A stretch of 64,000 nt of DNA from Deltaproteobacteria bacterium (GTDB lineage: Bacteria > Desulfobacterota > Desulfomonilia > UBA1062). Of this stretch, positions 43,709-51,823 are shown piece by piece; the first letter of the stretch is position 1; each line of letters opens with the position of its first letter. Position numbers and translations under genes: made by a program. A model generated the notes under the pieces. That model saw nothing but the letters and a program-made list of their open reading frames with translations. It was not told where the DNA came from and ran no database searches. The stretch spans positions 148,271-212,270 of the forward strand of contig JAHDOV010000014.1 of NCBI GenBank assembly GCA_018434685.1, given 5' to 3'.

Positions 43709-46084
43709 TTACTGCCGCGCCATGGCGATGCGAATCGCGTCCTCCGGGTTGATCAGGTGGTCCACGTCCTCAGCAGCCTCTGCAATCGCGAACTGCACGC
43801 CCTTGACCTGGCCGTTGAAGGAGTTGCCGTGCGAGCCATAGTCTGGCGAGACAGGGGCTCCGGTGTCCTCGCCGATATCACAGCCGTCGTCGGCCGAGAA
43901 GATCATGGCCTGCGTCATGGGGATGTCCCCTTCGCCGGCCTTTTGGCCGTCGATGTAGAGCGTCGCCTTGCCACCCTTGCCCAGGCCTCCGCCCGCGTAG
44001 GCGAACTCCATGCGCACCTGGTGCTCGCCCGCGGGGATCGGACCCGCGGACTCGGCGAAGAAGTGGTGCACGCCCGCAACATTGTAGCAGTACTTGAGCT
44101 TGCCGCCCTTGGCGTACAGGCTCCACCCGCCGATGTTGGCGCCCTGGGCGATGATGACGCCCTCGGCGCCCCCCTTCGGCACCACGATCTCGGCCGTGAC
44201 CGAGTGCGACTTGTTCTTGATGTTGAGGACGCAGTTCTCGGACAGGCGCCCCATGCCGCCGAAGAGCAGCTGGGTCTTGCCCTTGATGAGCACCGGCCGG
44301 CCGGCGATGTCGGGATTCAACTTTTCGGCCACCCGGTCATCGATGGGCAGCACCTTGTAACGCGCCGCCTCGATCAGCCAGAGCCGCTGCAACTCGTGGA
44401 GCTTTTCGGGCATCTTCTTGGACAGGTCGTTGGCCTGGCTCCAGTCCTTGGTGGTGTCGTAGAGCTCCCACACATCGTCGTCGAGTGCGACCGTCTTCTG
44501 GCCTACGAGGATCCAGGGCGTGCGGTGCTTGGTCACCGCGGTCCAGCCCTTGTGGTAGATGCCGCGGTTGCCGAACATCTCGAAGTACTGCGTCTCGTGC
44601 CGCTCCGCTGCCTTGGCATCGTCAAAGGCGTACAGCATGCTCACGCCTTCTATGGGGTCCTGCTGGATGCCTTCCACCGAGACCGGCTGCGGAAGGCCTG
44701 CCGCCTCCAGGATGGTCGGAGCCACGTCGATGACATGGCTGAACTGCGTGCGCAGCTCGCCCTTGGCCTTGATGCCCTTGGGCCAGGAGACGATGGTGCC
44801 GTTGCGCGTTCCGCCCCAGTGCGAGGCCACCTGCTTGGTCCACTGGTAGGGCGTGTTCATGGCATGAGCCCATCCCACGGCATAGTGGTTGTAGGACTCG
44901 GGCCCTCCGAGCTTGTCGAGCCGCTCCATCAGGAACTCCGGCGTCTCGAGGGCCGCCAGGCCGTTGAAGTTGGCCATCTCGTTGTACGCGCCGTTGATCG
45001 TCCCTTCGGCCGAGGCGCCGTTGTCGCCGATGATGTAGTAGACGAGCGTGTCGTCGGCGATGCTGAGTTTCTTCAGCGTCTCGAACAACCGGCCCACGTG
45101 GTGGTCGGTAAACTCCATGAAACCCGCGTAAACCTCCATCTGGCGACGCAGCACGGGCTTGAGTGCCTCTGGCATCTCGTTCCACGCCGGGATTTCCTTG
45201 TGTCGCTCAGTGAGCTGGCAGTCGGCCGGGATGACGCCCAGCTTCTTCTGGCGGGCGAAGGTCTCCTCACGCAGCTTGTCCCAGCCGGCATCGAACTTGC
45301 CCTTGTACCTGTCGGCCCACTCCTTGGGCACATGGTGCGGCGCATGGGTCGCGCCCGGCGCGAAATAGATGAAGAAGGGTTTGTCCGGGGCAAGGGCCTT
45401 CTGCTGTCCGATCCAGGCGATGGCCTTGTCGGTCATGTCCTCCACGAGGTGGTAGCCTTCCTCGGGGGTCTTCTTCGGCTCGACGGGCGTGGTGCCCTCG
45501 TAGAGCGTCGGGTACCACTGGTTGGCCTCGCCGCCGATGAAGCCGTAGAAGTACTCGAAGCCGCCGCCGCCCGTTGGCCATGCATTGAACGGCCCGGCCG
45601 GGCTCGTCTCCCACACCGGCACCTCATGGCACTTGCCGAACTGGGCAGTGTTGTAGCCGTTGAGCTTGAGCGTCTTGGCCAGGGGCGCCATGGAGTTGGG
45701 CAGCACCGAGCAGTAGCCCGGCGCTCCGGTGGCGGTCTCGGTGATGGATCCCATCCCGCAGGAGTGGTGGTTGCGGCCGGTCAGGAGCGCCTGCCGCGTG
45801 GGCGAGCAGAGCGCCGTGGTGTGGAAGCGGTTGAACTTCAGGCCGGTAGCCGCAAGCTGCTCCGCGTTAGGGGTCTTGCAGGGCCCGCCGAAGGCGCTTG
45901 CAGATCCGAACCCGGCGTCGTCGATGAGGATGAGCAGGACGTTCGGCGCCCCCTGAGGCGGTCGCAGCTGCTCGATGGGCGGGAACGTGCTGTCCGGGTC
46001 CTTGGCGTCATAGGCGATGAACTTTGGCCGCTCCGTGTTCGGCATCGGCAGATGCGAACGGTGTTTCTTACCTTGTGAACTCAT
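43709..46084 (-). CDS. cytosolic arylsulfatase (Cys-type)
   Basis: Hydrolyses sulfate esters using a formylglycine made from Cys93 in CSPTRQALLTGR. Other catalytic and metal residues are visible: DD at 55-56, K151 and H153 (FGKCHE), H247 (GATHAPHH), DNG at 354-356. The catalytic domain spans about 45-560. A C-terminal beta-sandwich (about 600-791) resembles the extra domain of the large arylsulfatases. There is no signal peptide, so the enzyme should act in the cytosol. At 791 aa it belongs to the long class. The Cys-type motif fits the anaerobic maturase encoded downstream. AAAGGAGC precedes the ATG. Confidence 0.95.
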   Translation of the reverse strand: MSSQGKKHRSHLPMPNTERPKFIAYDAKDPDSTFPPIEQLRPPQGAPNVLLILIDDAGFGSASAFGGPCKTPNAEQLAATGLKFNRFHTTALCSPTRQALLTGRNHHSCGMGSITETATGAPGYCSVLPNSMAPLAKTLKLNGYNTAQFGKCHEVPVWETSPAGPFNAWPTGGGGFEYFYGFIGGEANQWYPTLYEGTTPVEPKKTPEEGYHLVEDMTDKAIAWIGQQKALAPDKPFFIYFAPGATHAPHHVPKEWADRYKGKFDAGWDKLREETFARQKKLGVIPADCQLTERHKEIPAWNEMPEALKPVLRRQMEVYAGFMEFTDHHVGRLFETLKKLSIADDTLVYYIIGDNGASAEGTINGAYNEMANFNGLAALETPEFLMERLDKLGGPESYNHYAVGWAHAMNTPYQWTKQVASHWGGTRNGTIVSWPKGIKAKGELRTQFSHVIDVAPTILEAAGLPQPVSVEGIQQDPIEGVSMLYAFDDAKAAERHETQYFEMFGNRGIYHKGWTAVTKHRTPWILVGQKTVALDDDVWELYDTTKDWSQANDLSKKMPEKLHELQRLWLIEAARYKVLPIDDRVAEKLNPDIAGRPVLIKGKTQLLFGGMGRLSENCVLNIKNKSHSVTAEIVVPKGGAEGVIIAQGANIGGWSLYAKGGKLKYCYNVAGVHHFFAESAGPIPAGEHQVRMEFAYAGGGLGKGGKATLYIDGQKAGEGDIPMTQAMIFSADDGCDIGEDTGAPVSPDYGSHGNSFNGQVKGVQFAIAEAAEDVDHLINPEDAIRIAMARQ

Positions 46085-46244
46085 AGTGTCTGCTCCTTTC
46101 TTATATTGTTTTATTGTTTATATTCACCGAACCCCAGCCCGGGGTGGAACACCAGGCAGGAATCGGCTGGATTCCGCATTGCATCCGACCTCCTGACACA
46201 TTTCCTGTTCTCTCAAGTCATCCATGTTTCTTCCCATAAGGGCC

Positions 46245-46577
46245 TCATTCCTTTTTTATCGAGCGCGCCCCTTCAATGACCTCCACACCGCCGGAGCCCG
46301 TGATGGTGTCGAACCGTATCTCGGGGGGCTCAAGTGCCATTTCCAGGACCAGGAGCACTTTCCGGTATTCCTCAGAGCGGAGGTGGCGCTGAAGATCCTC
46401 TTCGCTTCTCCACTCCTGCGATAGAATGATTTGGTTCTCCTTTTCCGTGTCCTTATACACGGAGCAGCTTACACAGCCGACCTCGGTCCTGGTCCGTTCG
46501 ACAAGGGACTGCAGGATATGCAGGGCCACATCCATCTTGTCCGGGGCAAATTCCATCTTGATCGTCGCCTGTTTCAT
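46245..46577 (-). CDS. antibiotic biosynthesis monooxygenase (ABM)-fold protein
   Basis: A 110-aa dimeric alpha/beta-barrel-type protein: MKQATIKMEFAPDKMDVALHIL, then TEVGCVSCSVYKDTEKENQIILSQEWRSEEDLQRHLRSEEY, the usual ABM/YgiN order of strand, helix and the W-x-S-x-x-x-L-x-x-H segment. Such proteins may be quinol oxygenases or merely binders; its role here is unknown. It is the first gene downstream of the sigma-54 promoter and has an AGGGGAG ribosome site. Confidence 0.88.
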   Translation of the reverse strand: MKQATIKMEFAPDKMDVALHILQSLVERTRTEVGCVSCSVYKDTEKENQIILSQEWRSEEDLQRHLRSEEYRKVLLVLEMALEPPEIRFDTITGSGGVEVIEGARSIKKE

Positions 46578-46610
46578 CCCACGACTCCCCTCTGTAATGT
46601 GATTGTCTGA

Positions 46611-46623
46611 TTAGACAGTCTAA
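46611..46623. promoter_or_regulatory. short palindrome in the leader of the ABM operon
   Basis: TTAGAC-A-GTCTAA forms a perfect 6-bp inverted repeat, and an overlapping TGTCT-GATT-AGACA lies at 46605-46618. Both sit between the predicted sigma-54 start point and the first gene, where an operator or RNA structure could act. Confidence 0.3.
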
Positions 46624-46690
46624 GAGTAGAAACTCCCCATGATGCGAATCAAAGGATCACTCCACCCGAGGTGTATAATCTCCCAGCATG

Positions 46691-46708
46691 AAGCGGGTTC
46701 CGTGCCAA
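46691..46708 (-). promoter_or_regulatory. sigma-54 (-24/-12) promoter of the sulfatase operon
   Basis: On the minus strand TTGGCACGGAACCCGCTT matches the -24 element perfectly (TTGGCACG) and has the invariant GC at -12, with exactly 10 bases between GG and GC. The predicted start is about 46681, roughly 100 nt before the ABM gene. The -12 flank (CCGCTT rather than TTGCA) is weaker. Confidence 0.75.
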
Positions 46709-46796
46709 TGGGGTGATGATGGTGGGCGACTTGTTAATCGACTTATAACACTGGGATTAACTGGGTACGAGGCGCTTGGGGGAGAAGCATGATTTT

Positions 46797-46826
46797 GTCA
46801 CATTGCCGATATCTCGGCAATGTGAC
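46797..46826. promoter_or_regulatory. 30-bp perfect palindrome, probable enhancer-binding site
   Basis: GTCACATTGCCGA, then TATC, then the exact complement (13-bp arms). Its centre is about 130 bp upstream of the predicted sigma-54 start, the usual range for enhancer-binding proteins, and it sits just beyond the 3' end of the activator gene. The arms lack a T-run on the minus strand, arguing against its being a terminator for that gene. Otherwise the 380-bp gap 46578-46957 holds only the promoter and the leader palindrome. Confidence 0.65.
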
Positions 46827-46957
46827 TTATTTTCGGCAGAGAGAGGGGTGTTCCATGGTGTTGTGCCACTACTTGTTCATAGGCTCGATTCTCATCCGCT
46901 TGATGGCCAGGGCGTTGATGTGCATTATGTGCATGCCCATGGGTGGAGGGGGTCTCT

Positions 46958-49831
46958 TCACAAGGGGGCAGGCCGGGTAATGCCCAGAGCCTTCATCCTG
47001 GACTGCAGCGTGGTGCGCTTCATACCCAGGATCTCGGAGGCGCTGTTCCAGCCCGAGATGCGCCAGTTCGTCCTTTCCAGCACCTCGATGATGTGCCTGC
47101 GCTCCATATCCTTGAGGGTACAGGAACTGCCTGCAGCATCGAGGCGTTCTCCGGCTGGGGTTGGAATATCCAGCGTCGTGGTGCTGCTCATGATCATGGC
47201 GTGCTCTATGACGTTCCTGAGCTCCCTGATGTTTCCCGGCCAGGAGTAGCCGACAAGAGCATTCATGCTCTTTTTGTTTATCCTGTCTATGCGCTTGCCC
47301 AGGGACTTTTCAAGCTGCCGCACAAAGGCCCAGACCAAAGGTGGGATATCCTCCTTGCGGTCATGCAGCGGCGGGATGGTGATGGGGAATACGTTCAGCC
47401 GGTAGTACAGGTCCTTCCGGAATTTCCCCAGGCTGACATCCTGGGAGAGGTCACGATTGGTCGCGGCAATAATGCGGACATTGACCTTGATGGTTTTGGT
47501 GGAACCCAGCCTCTCGAATGCCCCGTGCTCCAGGACCCTGAGCAGCTTGCTCTGCAGTTCCAGGGGAAGCTCGCCGATCTCGTCCAGGAACAGGGTCGAA
47601 CCGTCGGCAACCTCGAAGCGTCCGGTCATCCTGGTGAGCGCGCCGGTGTAGGCGCCCTTCTCGCGGCCGAAGAGCTCACTCTCGATGAGCGTGGGGGGCA
47701 GCGATGCGCAGTTCACGGTCACCAGTGTCCGGTCTTTCCGGTTGCTCATGTCATGTATCGCCCGGGCAAGGAGCTCCTTGCCGGTGCCTGTCTCGCCCAT
47801 GATGAGTACGGTTGAGTCCGTCGGCGCCACATGCTCGGCCTGTGTAAGGACTCTTGTTATGGCTTTGCTTTCACCCACGATCTCATCGTGCCCGAAGCGG
47901 AGCCTGGTCTCTTCGCGCAGGTAGACATTTTCTTTTTCTAACTTTTCCTTCAGATTTTCGATCTCCTGCAGCCTTTCCTGGAGCTGATTTTCCATTCGTT
48001 TGTGTTCTGTGATGTCCTGGCCGAACACCGATACCCCGAACGCAACATCATCGCGTGTGAGTCTGTTGAGGTTCAACCGGAGAGTCCTTGTTCCTGCGTA
48101 GACAAGGTACTCTGTCGTGAAAGATCCGTCCTCCAGAGCCTTCTGATAGAACATGCGCCACTGCCTCACATAGTCCCCGGCGGGGAAGAGATCTTCAGGA
48201 CGCATGCCGGTTTCTATCTGAATGCTGCGCTTCTGGAGGAAGTATTCATACAGGCCCCGGTTGAATGTAAGGAGGCCGAAGCTTTCTGCATCCACGGACC
48301 AGATCATGTCGGATGTGCTGTTGACCAACGCCGAGAGCAGCGACTGCGACTCGATCAGTTGTAACTGCATCTGTTTGCGATCAGTGATGTCAAAGGACAA
48401 GCCCATCAACCGTTCCGGCTCTCCAGTTGACTTGAGATACGGCTTTCCGCGGGCCACAATCCACCTGATGCTTCCGTCCGGGAGCACGATCCGGAAATCG
48501 CATTGAAGGTTCTCACCGGACTTCAGTGTGCGCTGTACCTCCTGGTGGACGTGGTCCCTGTCATCGGGATGGATCACCCTGGAATAACGTTCATAGGTGA
48601 TCTCTTCATCCGGGCTGAAATGAAACAGCTCCCTGCTCTTTGGCGAAACCCAGACACTGCCTGTGTCGACATTCATGATCCACAGTCCTGCCCCCACGGA
48701 CTCGGTGGTCAGGCTCAACCGTGACTCGCTTTCATGCAGCACCATGTCGTTCTGCTTGCGGATGAGCGCATTGGTGAATATTTGGGCGACCAGTTGGAGT
48801 CGTTTAACAAGAGGTTCCGGCCATGTGCGTTCGGCCTGCACGGTATTGAAGGACAATGCCCCGATGATCGGACCTTGCCCCGGGGCCAGGGGGAAGGTCA
48901 AGGAGGTCTTGACGCCGAGGTGACGCCAGACCTCCTGGTCCCGGGCCGCCTCGGCCGGGACATTCTCTACGGATGGAACGACAATGATCCTGCCGGCCTC
49001 GAGCTGCTGCTGGCACCAGGGGAAATGCTCATGGGCGTACATGGGCTCGGGCAGAGGCGGGCCCCCAAAGCGTCGATGGATGTGGGTCAGTCTGACAATG
49101 CGGGGGGATTCCATGGACCACTGCCAGAGCGAGGAAATATCCAGGCCCAGGCATTCACAGACACGGCGCTGAGCGTCTTCTATTTCACCGTCTACCTGGT
49201 CAACTCTCAGGTTGACAAAACGCCCCGATATCTCGGCCAGGAGCATCTCGAAGGCGAGCTGTTCTTCCAGTTGCATCCTGTCCTGAGCGCGCTCCATGGC
49301 AGCGACAAGGATCTCACCCAGCAGGCGCAGCCGGGAAATATACTCGTCCGGCCAGGCCTGATGCCGGCGTGTATGGTTGAGCACGATCGTTCTCGAGGTC
49401 CTGCCGCCAGAGGCCACGGGTATGATCAATTGGGATTTGATGCCCAGCGTCGCATGAGATCGCCTGTCCTTCCGGGCGTCTTCAGGAAAATCTTCCACCC
49501 GGCTTATGTTGACATGACGCCCCTGTATCAATTCTTCATAGCTCCACGGAAAAAGATCGGCGACGTTGATCTCCTTTGATACCGGTTCAACACCTTCGCC
49601 ATATGCGGCATGGGTAATTCTGGCAAAGGCCTTGTCTTTCTGAAGTTCCAGCACACCGCACCGATCGGCCTGGAAGAAATCCAGTATCTGCTCCAAGGCA
49701 TTGTCGATCTCGCTGTCGACCTGACCGAACGATGTAGCCATGAACCGCGCTGAAAGCTCCGAGAGCATCTCTTCAAATCGGAGACGCCTTTTCAGGGATT
49801 TCTTGTCGGTTTCCCGCTGCCGGAGACGCAT
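46958..49831 (-). CDS. sigma-54-dependent transcriptional activator, GAF-GAF-PAS-PAS-AAA-HTH
   Basis: Enhancer-binding protein of 957 aa. Two GAF-like domains (about 20-175 and 190-345; ILDFFQADRCGVLEL, GLDISSLWQWS), two PAS domains (about 370-490 and 495-615), a short coiled coil, the sigma-54 AAA+ domain with Walker A GETGTGKE (about 679) and the GAYTGA loop (about 726-731, a Tyr variant of GAFTGA), and a Fis-type HTH (SASEILGMKRTTLQSRMKALG). It has no receiver domain, so a small ligand or redox state rather than a histidine kinase should control it. ATG 49831 is preferred (GAGGTC site); GTG 49885 is possible. It probably activates the adjacent sulfatase operon. Confidence 0.93.
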   Translation of the reverse strand: MRLRQRETDKKSLKRRLRFEEMLSELSARFMATSFGQVDSEIDNALEQILDFFQADRCGVLELQKDKAFARITHAAYGEGVEPVSKEINVADLFPWSYEELIQGRHVNISRVEDFPEDARKDRRSHATLGIKSQLIIPVASGGRTSRTIVLNHTRRHQAWPDEYISRLRLLGEILVAAMERAQDRMQLEEQLAFEMLLAEISGRFVNLRVDQVDGEIEDAQRRVCECLGLDISSLWQWSMESPRIVRLTHIHRRFGGPPLPEPMYAHEHFPWCQQQLEAGRIIVVPSVENVPAEAARDQEVWRHLGVKTSLTFPLAPGQGPIIGALSFNTVQAERTWPEPLVKRLQLVAQIFTNALIRKQNDMVLHESESRLSLTTESVGAGLWIMNVDTGSVWVSPKSRELFHFSPDEEITYERYSRVIHPDDRDHVHQEVQRTLKSGENLQCDFRIVLPDGSIRWIVARGKPYLKSTGEPERLMGLSFDITDRKQMQLQLIESQSLLSALVNSTSDMIWSVDAESFGLLTFNRGLYEYFLQKRSIQIETGMRPEDLFPAGDYVRQWRMFYQKALEDGSFTTEYLVYAGTRTLRLNLNRLTRDDVAFGVSVFGQDITEHKRMENQLQERLQEIENLKEKLEKENVYLREETRLRFGHDEIVGESKAITRVLTQAEHVAPTDSTVLIMGETGTGKELLARAIHDMSNRKDRTLVTVNCASLPPTLIESELFGREKGAYTGALTRMTGRFEVADGSTLFLDEIGELPLELQSKLLRVLEHGAFERLGSTKTIKVNVRIIAATNRDLSQDVSLGKFRKDLYYRLNVFPITIPPLHDRKEDIPPLVWAFVRQLEKSLGKRIDRINKKSMNALVGYSWPGNIRELRNVIEHAMIMSSTTTLDIPTPAGERLDAAGSSCTLKDMERRHIIEVLERTNWRISGWNSASEILGMKRTTLQSRMKALGITRPAPL

Positions 49832-50153
49832 TCGACCTCGCAAAGCTCTTGGTTCATCGTTCAAGGCAAGCCATTGTACTTGCACTGGACAGGGACAAGA
49901 CCATGAATCTCAATCTCTTAATTATATAATGTTGAATTTTCTTGAGGCAACCACAGTTGACATTCTTTCATATGCCCATTGACAATTGGCCAATGGCAAC
50001 TAATTTATCCTGAATTACACCATGCAGGAGAGTCAGAACGGCCTGATAGGACAGGGGCTTTTGTAAGGATTGGAGTCCGGTAATCGTGGGGCAGGCTTAT
50101 AAGTTCAGGAGTATGGCAAAAGGTTGATGACTAAAAAAAACCAGGAGGAAAAA
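49832..50153. other. divergent intergenic region, AT-rich
   Basis: A 322-bp region between two divergent genes. It carries the predicted minus-strand promoter at 49921-49950 and, on the plus strand, a TTGACA at 49979-49984 without a convincing -10 box. An overlapping TTGGCCAATGGCAA stretch at about 49986 is partly symmetric. No gene seen. Confidence 0.5.
49921..49950 (-). promoter_or_regulatory. probable sigma-70 promoter of the activator gene
   Basis: On the minus strand TTGCCT (complement of 49945-49950) and TATAAT (complement of 49921-49926) are 18 nt apart, about 90 bp before the preferred activator start. Confidence 0.5.
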
Positions 50154-50750
50154 ATGAAACGAAAGACAGAGTTAATGATCATTGGGCTCGGCTTTATACT
50201 GGTGGCCTTTTGCATGGCGTTTGCGCAAGGTGAGGCCAATGCAGAAGACGTGTGGCAGCACAATACCATGACGGGCGAGGTGGTTGAGATCAATCCGGAC
50301 GCTCGCGAGATCACCCTGGAGGATTCACTCCGTAACAAGGTTACTTTTGCTGTGGATACGAAGATTACGAATTTCGAAGAGTTCGCCGTGGGCGACAAGG
50401 TCGTTGCTGACTACTATGTCTCCCTGGCAAAAGAGATTCGTCAGCCCACCGAGGATGAGATGAAAACCCCGTTCATGGAACTGGAGGAAACAGAAGCTGC
50501 ACCGCCTATGGCTTCCCCAAAAGCAGGTACGCTGAAGATGTACAGGGCTGTCGCGACTGTCAGCAGTACTGACCGTGCCCAGCAGATCATCCAATTTGAT
50601 GGGCCCAGGGGTAATGTGGTCAAGGTACGCGCTTCCAACCCCAAATGGCTGGGATCTCCTCAAGATGCTGAAAAACCTCTTGTCAAGGTAGGAGACACTG
50701 TCATCTTCACCTACACGGAACCTTTGATCGTTTCAATCAAGAAGCGCTGA
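50154..50750 (+). CDS. periplasmic protein with beta-barrel (OB-like) domains, unknown function
   Basis: A 198-aa exported protein with a signal peptide (LMIIGLGFILVAFCMAFAQ). The mature part has two similar beta segments: TMTGEVVEINPDAREITLEDSLRNKVTFAV with a following FAVGDKVVADYYV, and YRAVATVSSTDRAQQIIQFD with KVGDTVIFTYTEPL. This doubled pattern resembles DUF5666/OB-type domains. ATG 50154 follows AGGAGGAAAAA; an upstream in-frame start at 50124 has no site. It is transcribed away from the activator. Confidence 0.75.
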   Translation: MKRKTELMIIGLGFILVAFCMAFAQGEANAEDVWQHNTMTGEVVEINPDAREITLEDSLRNKVTFAVDTKITNFEEFAVGDKVVADYYVSLAKEIRQPTEDEMKTPFMELEETEAAPPMASPKAGTLKMYRAVATVSSTDRAQQIIQFDGPRGNVVKVRASNPKWLGSPQDAEKPLVKVGDTVIFTYTEPLIVSIKKR

Positions 50751-50775
50751 GTGTCAATCATGAGAGGTTTGGCGT

Positions 50776-50815
50776 CTGATGGCGTCTACCGTTTGTTGGC
50801 GGCAGACGCCATCAG
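50776..50815 (+). terminator. hairpin, possible terminator
   Basis: CTGATGGCGTCT at 50776-50787 pairs perfectly with AGACGCCATCAG at 50804-50815 (12 bp, 16-nt loop), 25 bp after the stop of the preceding gene. No T-run follows. The remainder of the 324-bp gap to 51074 shows no gene or signal I can support. Confidence 0.4.
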
Positions 50816-51074
50816 CGGGAACATGATCCGGTCACTGTTGTAGTCATCTCATCTGAAGCCTTTGGAAATCGAATGAAATAGATCTGCAGTGCTCATGGTT
50901 CATGCTTCCTGACGCCAAAAGAATTCTTCCGGAGGGTTTTATCCGATAACGGGTCACAGGTGCGTCCCACTATCTCACTGTCGCAATGCCCGGGAATATT
51001 CTGCAACCTGATCCGGTCGATTCGGGCATATTTCCTGGGAGGATGCATGATCCCAATATATCCGCTGTGCCCTG

Positions 51075-51407
51075 CTACGATCCGGAGCCCGAATAGTAGA
51101 GGTGGGTTTTGCCCTCAGTGCGCAGATAAGACCGGATTTTGTCTATATCGGCCTGGCTGATCCCTTCAACCTTGAGAAGATCGTCGACGGATGTAAAGGC
51201 ACCGTTAATCCCCCGGAACCGAAGGATATTGTCTGACTGTTCGGCGGTCAGGCCGAGTTTCAGGAAATCCTCCACACCCGCGTTATTGATGTTTACCTCT
51301 CCGGTGAGTTGATTCTCCAGGCCGGGATAGTATTGGGCGCATACCGGGGAAACAATGACCAGCAACGCAGTGGCATATCCTAATGCCGTCACGATAATCC
51401 GTTTCAT
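51075..51407 (-). CDS. exported helix-hairpin-helix (ComEA-like) protein
   Basis: A 110-aa protein with a signal peptide (IIVTALGYATALLVIVSPVCAQ) and a double helix-hairpin-helix region: VNINNAGVEDFLKLGLTAEQSDNILRFRGINGAFTSVDDLLKVEGIS. This is the ComEA DNA-binding fold, here short and soluble rather than membrane-anchored, with a Gly-Ser tail. It may bind DNA in the periplasm. ATG 51407 has an AAAGGAGGA site. It has no same-strand neighbours close by. Confidence 0.85.
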   Translation of the reverse strand: MKRIIVTALGYATALLVIVSPVCAQYYPGLENQLTGEVNINNAGVEDFLKLGLTAEQSDNILRFRGINGAFTSVDDLLKVEGISQADIDKIRSYLRTEGKTHLYYSGSGS

Positions 51408-51823
51408 AGTGTCCTCCTTTGATGATGTTCGTATGCGCTCAACAGGATGGTTCTCTATGAGCGCGGGTTTTTTCACATGCATAACAAGGGGTATCTATTA
51501 TAATTTGATCGTATACAGGATAAGAACAATTCACGCCTTGTCAAGATGCGATCGTAGAAGAGGAAAAGTCCCTGAAACTGGTGCAGATGGGGTCTTGTTT
51601 CTTGCCCCATGATACCAATAAAAGTAAAACGCAAGACCTGATCCCATAAGTTATGCAATTGCTGAAGAACCCTTCTTGTACCTGGGGGTCAATAAGAAAA
51701 AGGCGGACCTTTCGACGAAAAGATGAAACGCCCCCGAGTCCCTCAAAGTGTGGGACCATATCATTATCGTCAATGGTAATTATAGCATTGAAAATAAAGG
51801 CATATTAATATAATGAAGCACTT
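51408..51823. other. 416-bp intergenic region with a REP-like repeat
   Basis: AT-rich space before the restriction locus. It contains the repeat at 51588-51646 and, just before hsdR, TTGAAA (51788) and TATAAT (51809) only 15 nt apart; the implied start is within a few bases of the hsdR ATG, which lacks a ribosome site. No coding frame is supported. Confidence 0.5.
51588..51646. repeat. REP-like palindromic element
   Basis: GGGGTCTTG at 51589-51597 is matched by CAAGACC at 51632-51638, followed by TGATCCC. On the minus strand the unit reads TGGGATCAGGTCTTGCGTTT, a motif I recognise as common in REP elements tied to RAYT transposases. Only one copy is in the window, and no RAYT gene is nearby. 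Confidence 0.4.

Noticed and set aside
43757..46078. 773-aa open frame on the plus strand
   Set aside because: Lies wholly antisense to the arylsulfatase, which has intact catalytic motifs; composition (His/Arg/Val-rich) is that of a GC-driven shadow frame.
46853..46980. Short plus-strand frame after the palindrome
   Set aside because: Only about 42 residues, no ribosome site, and it runs into the 3' end of the activator gene.
51049..51162. Short plus-strand frame preceded by GGGAGG
   Set aside because: Mostly antisense to the helix-hairpin-helix gene, which has a signal peptide and recognisable domain; its own product looks random.
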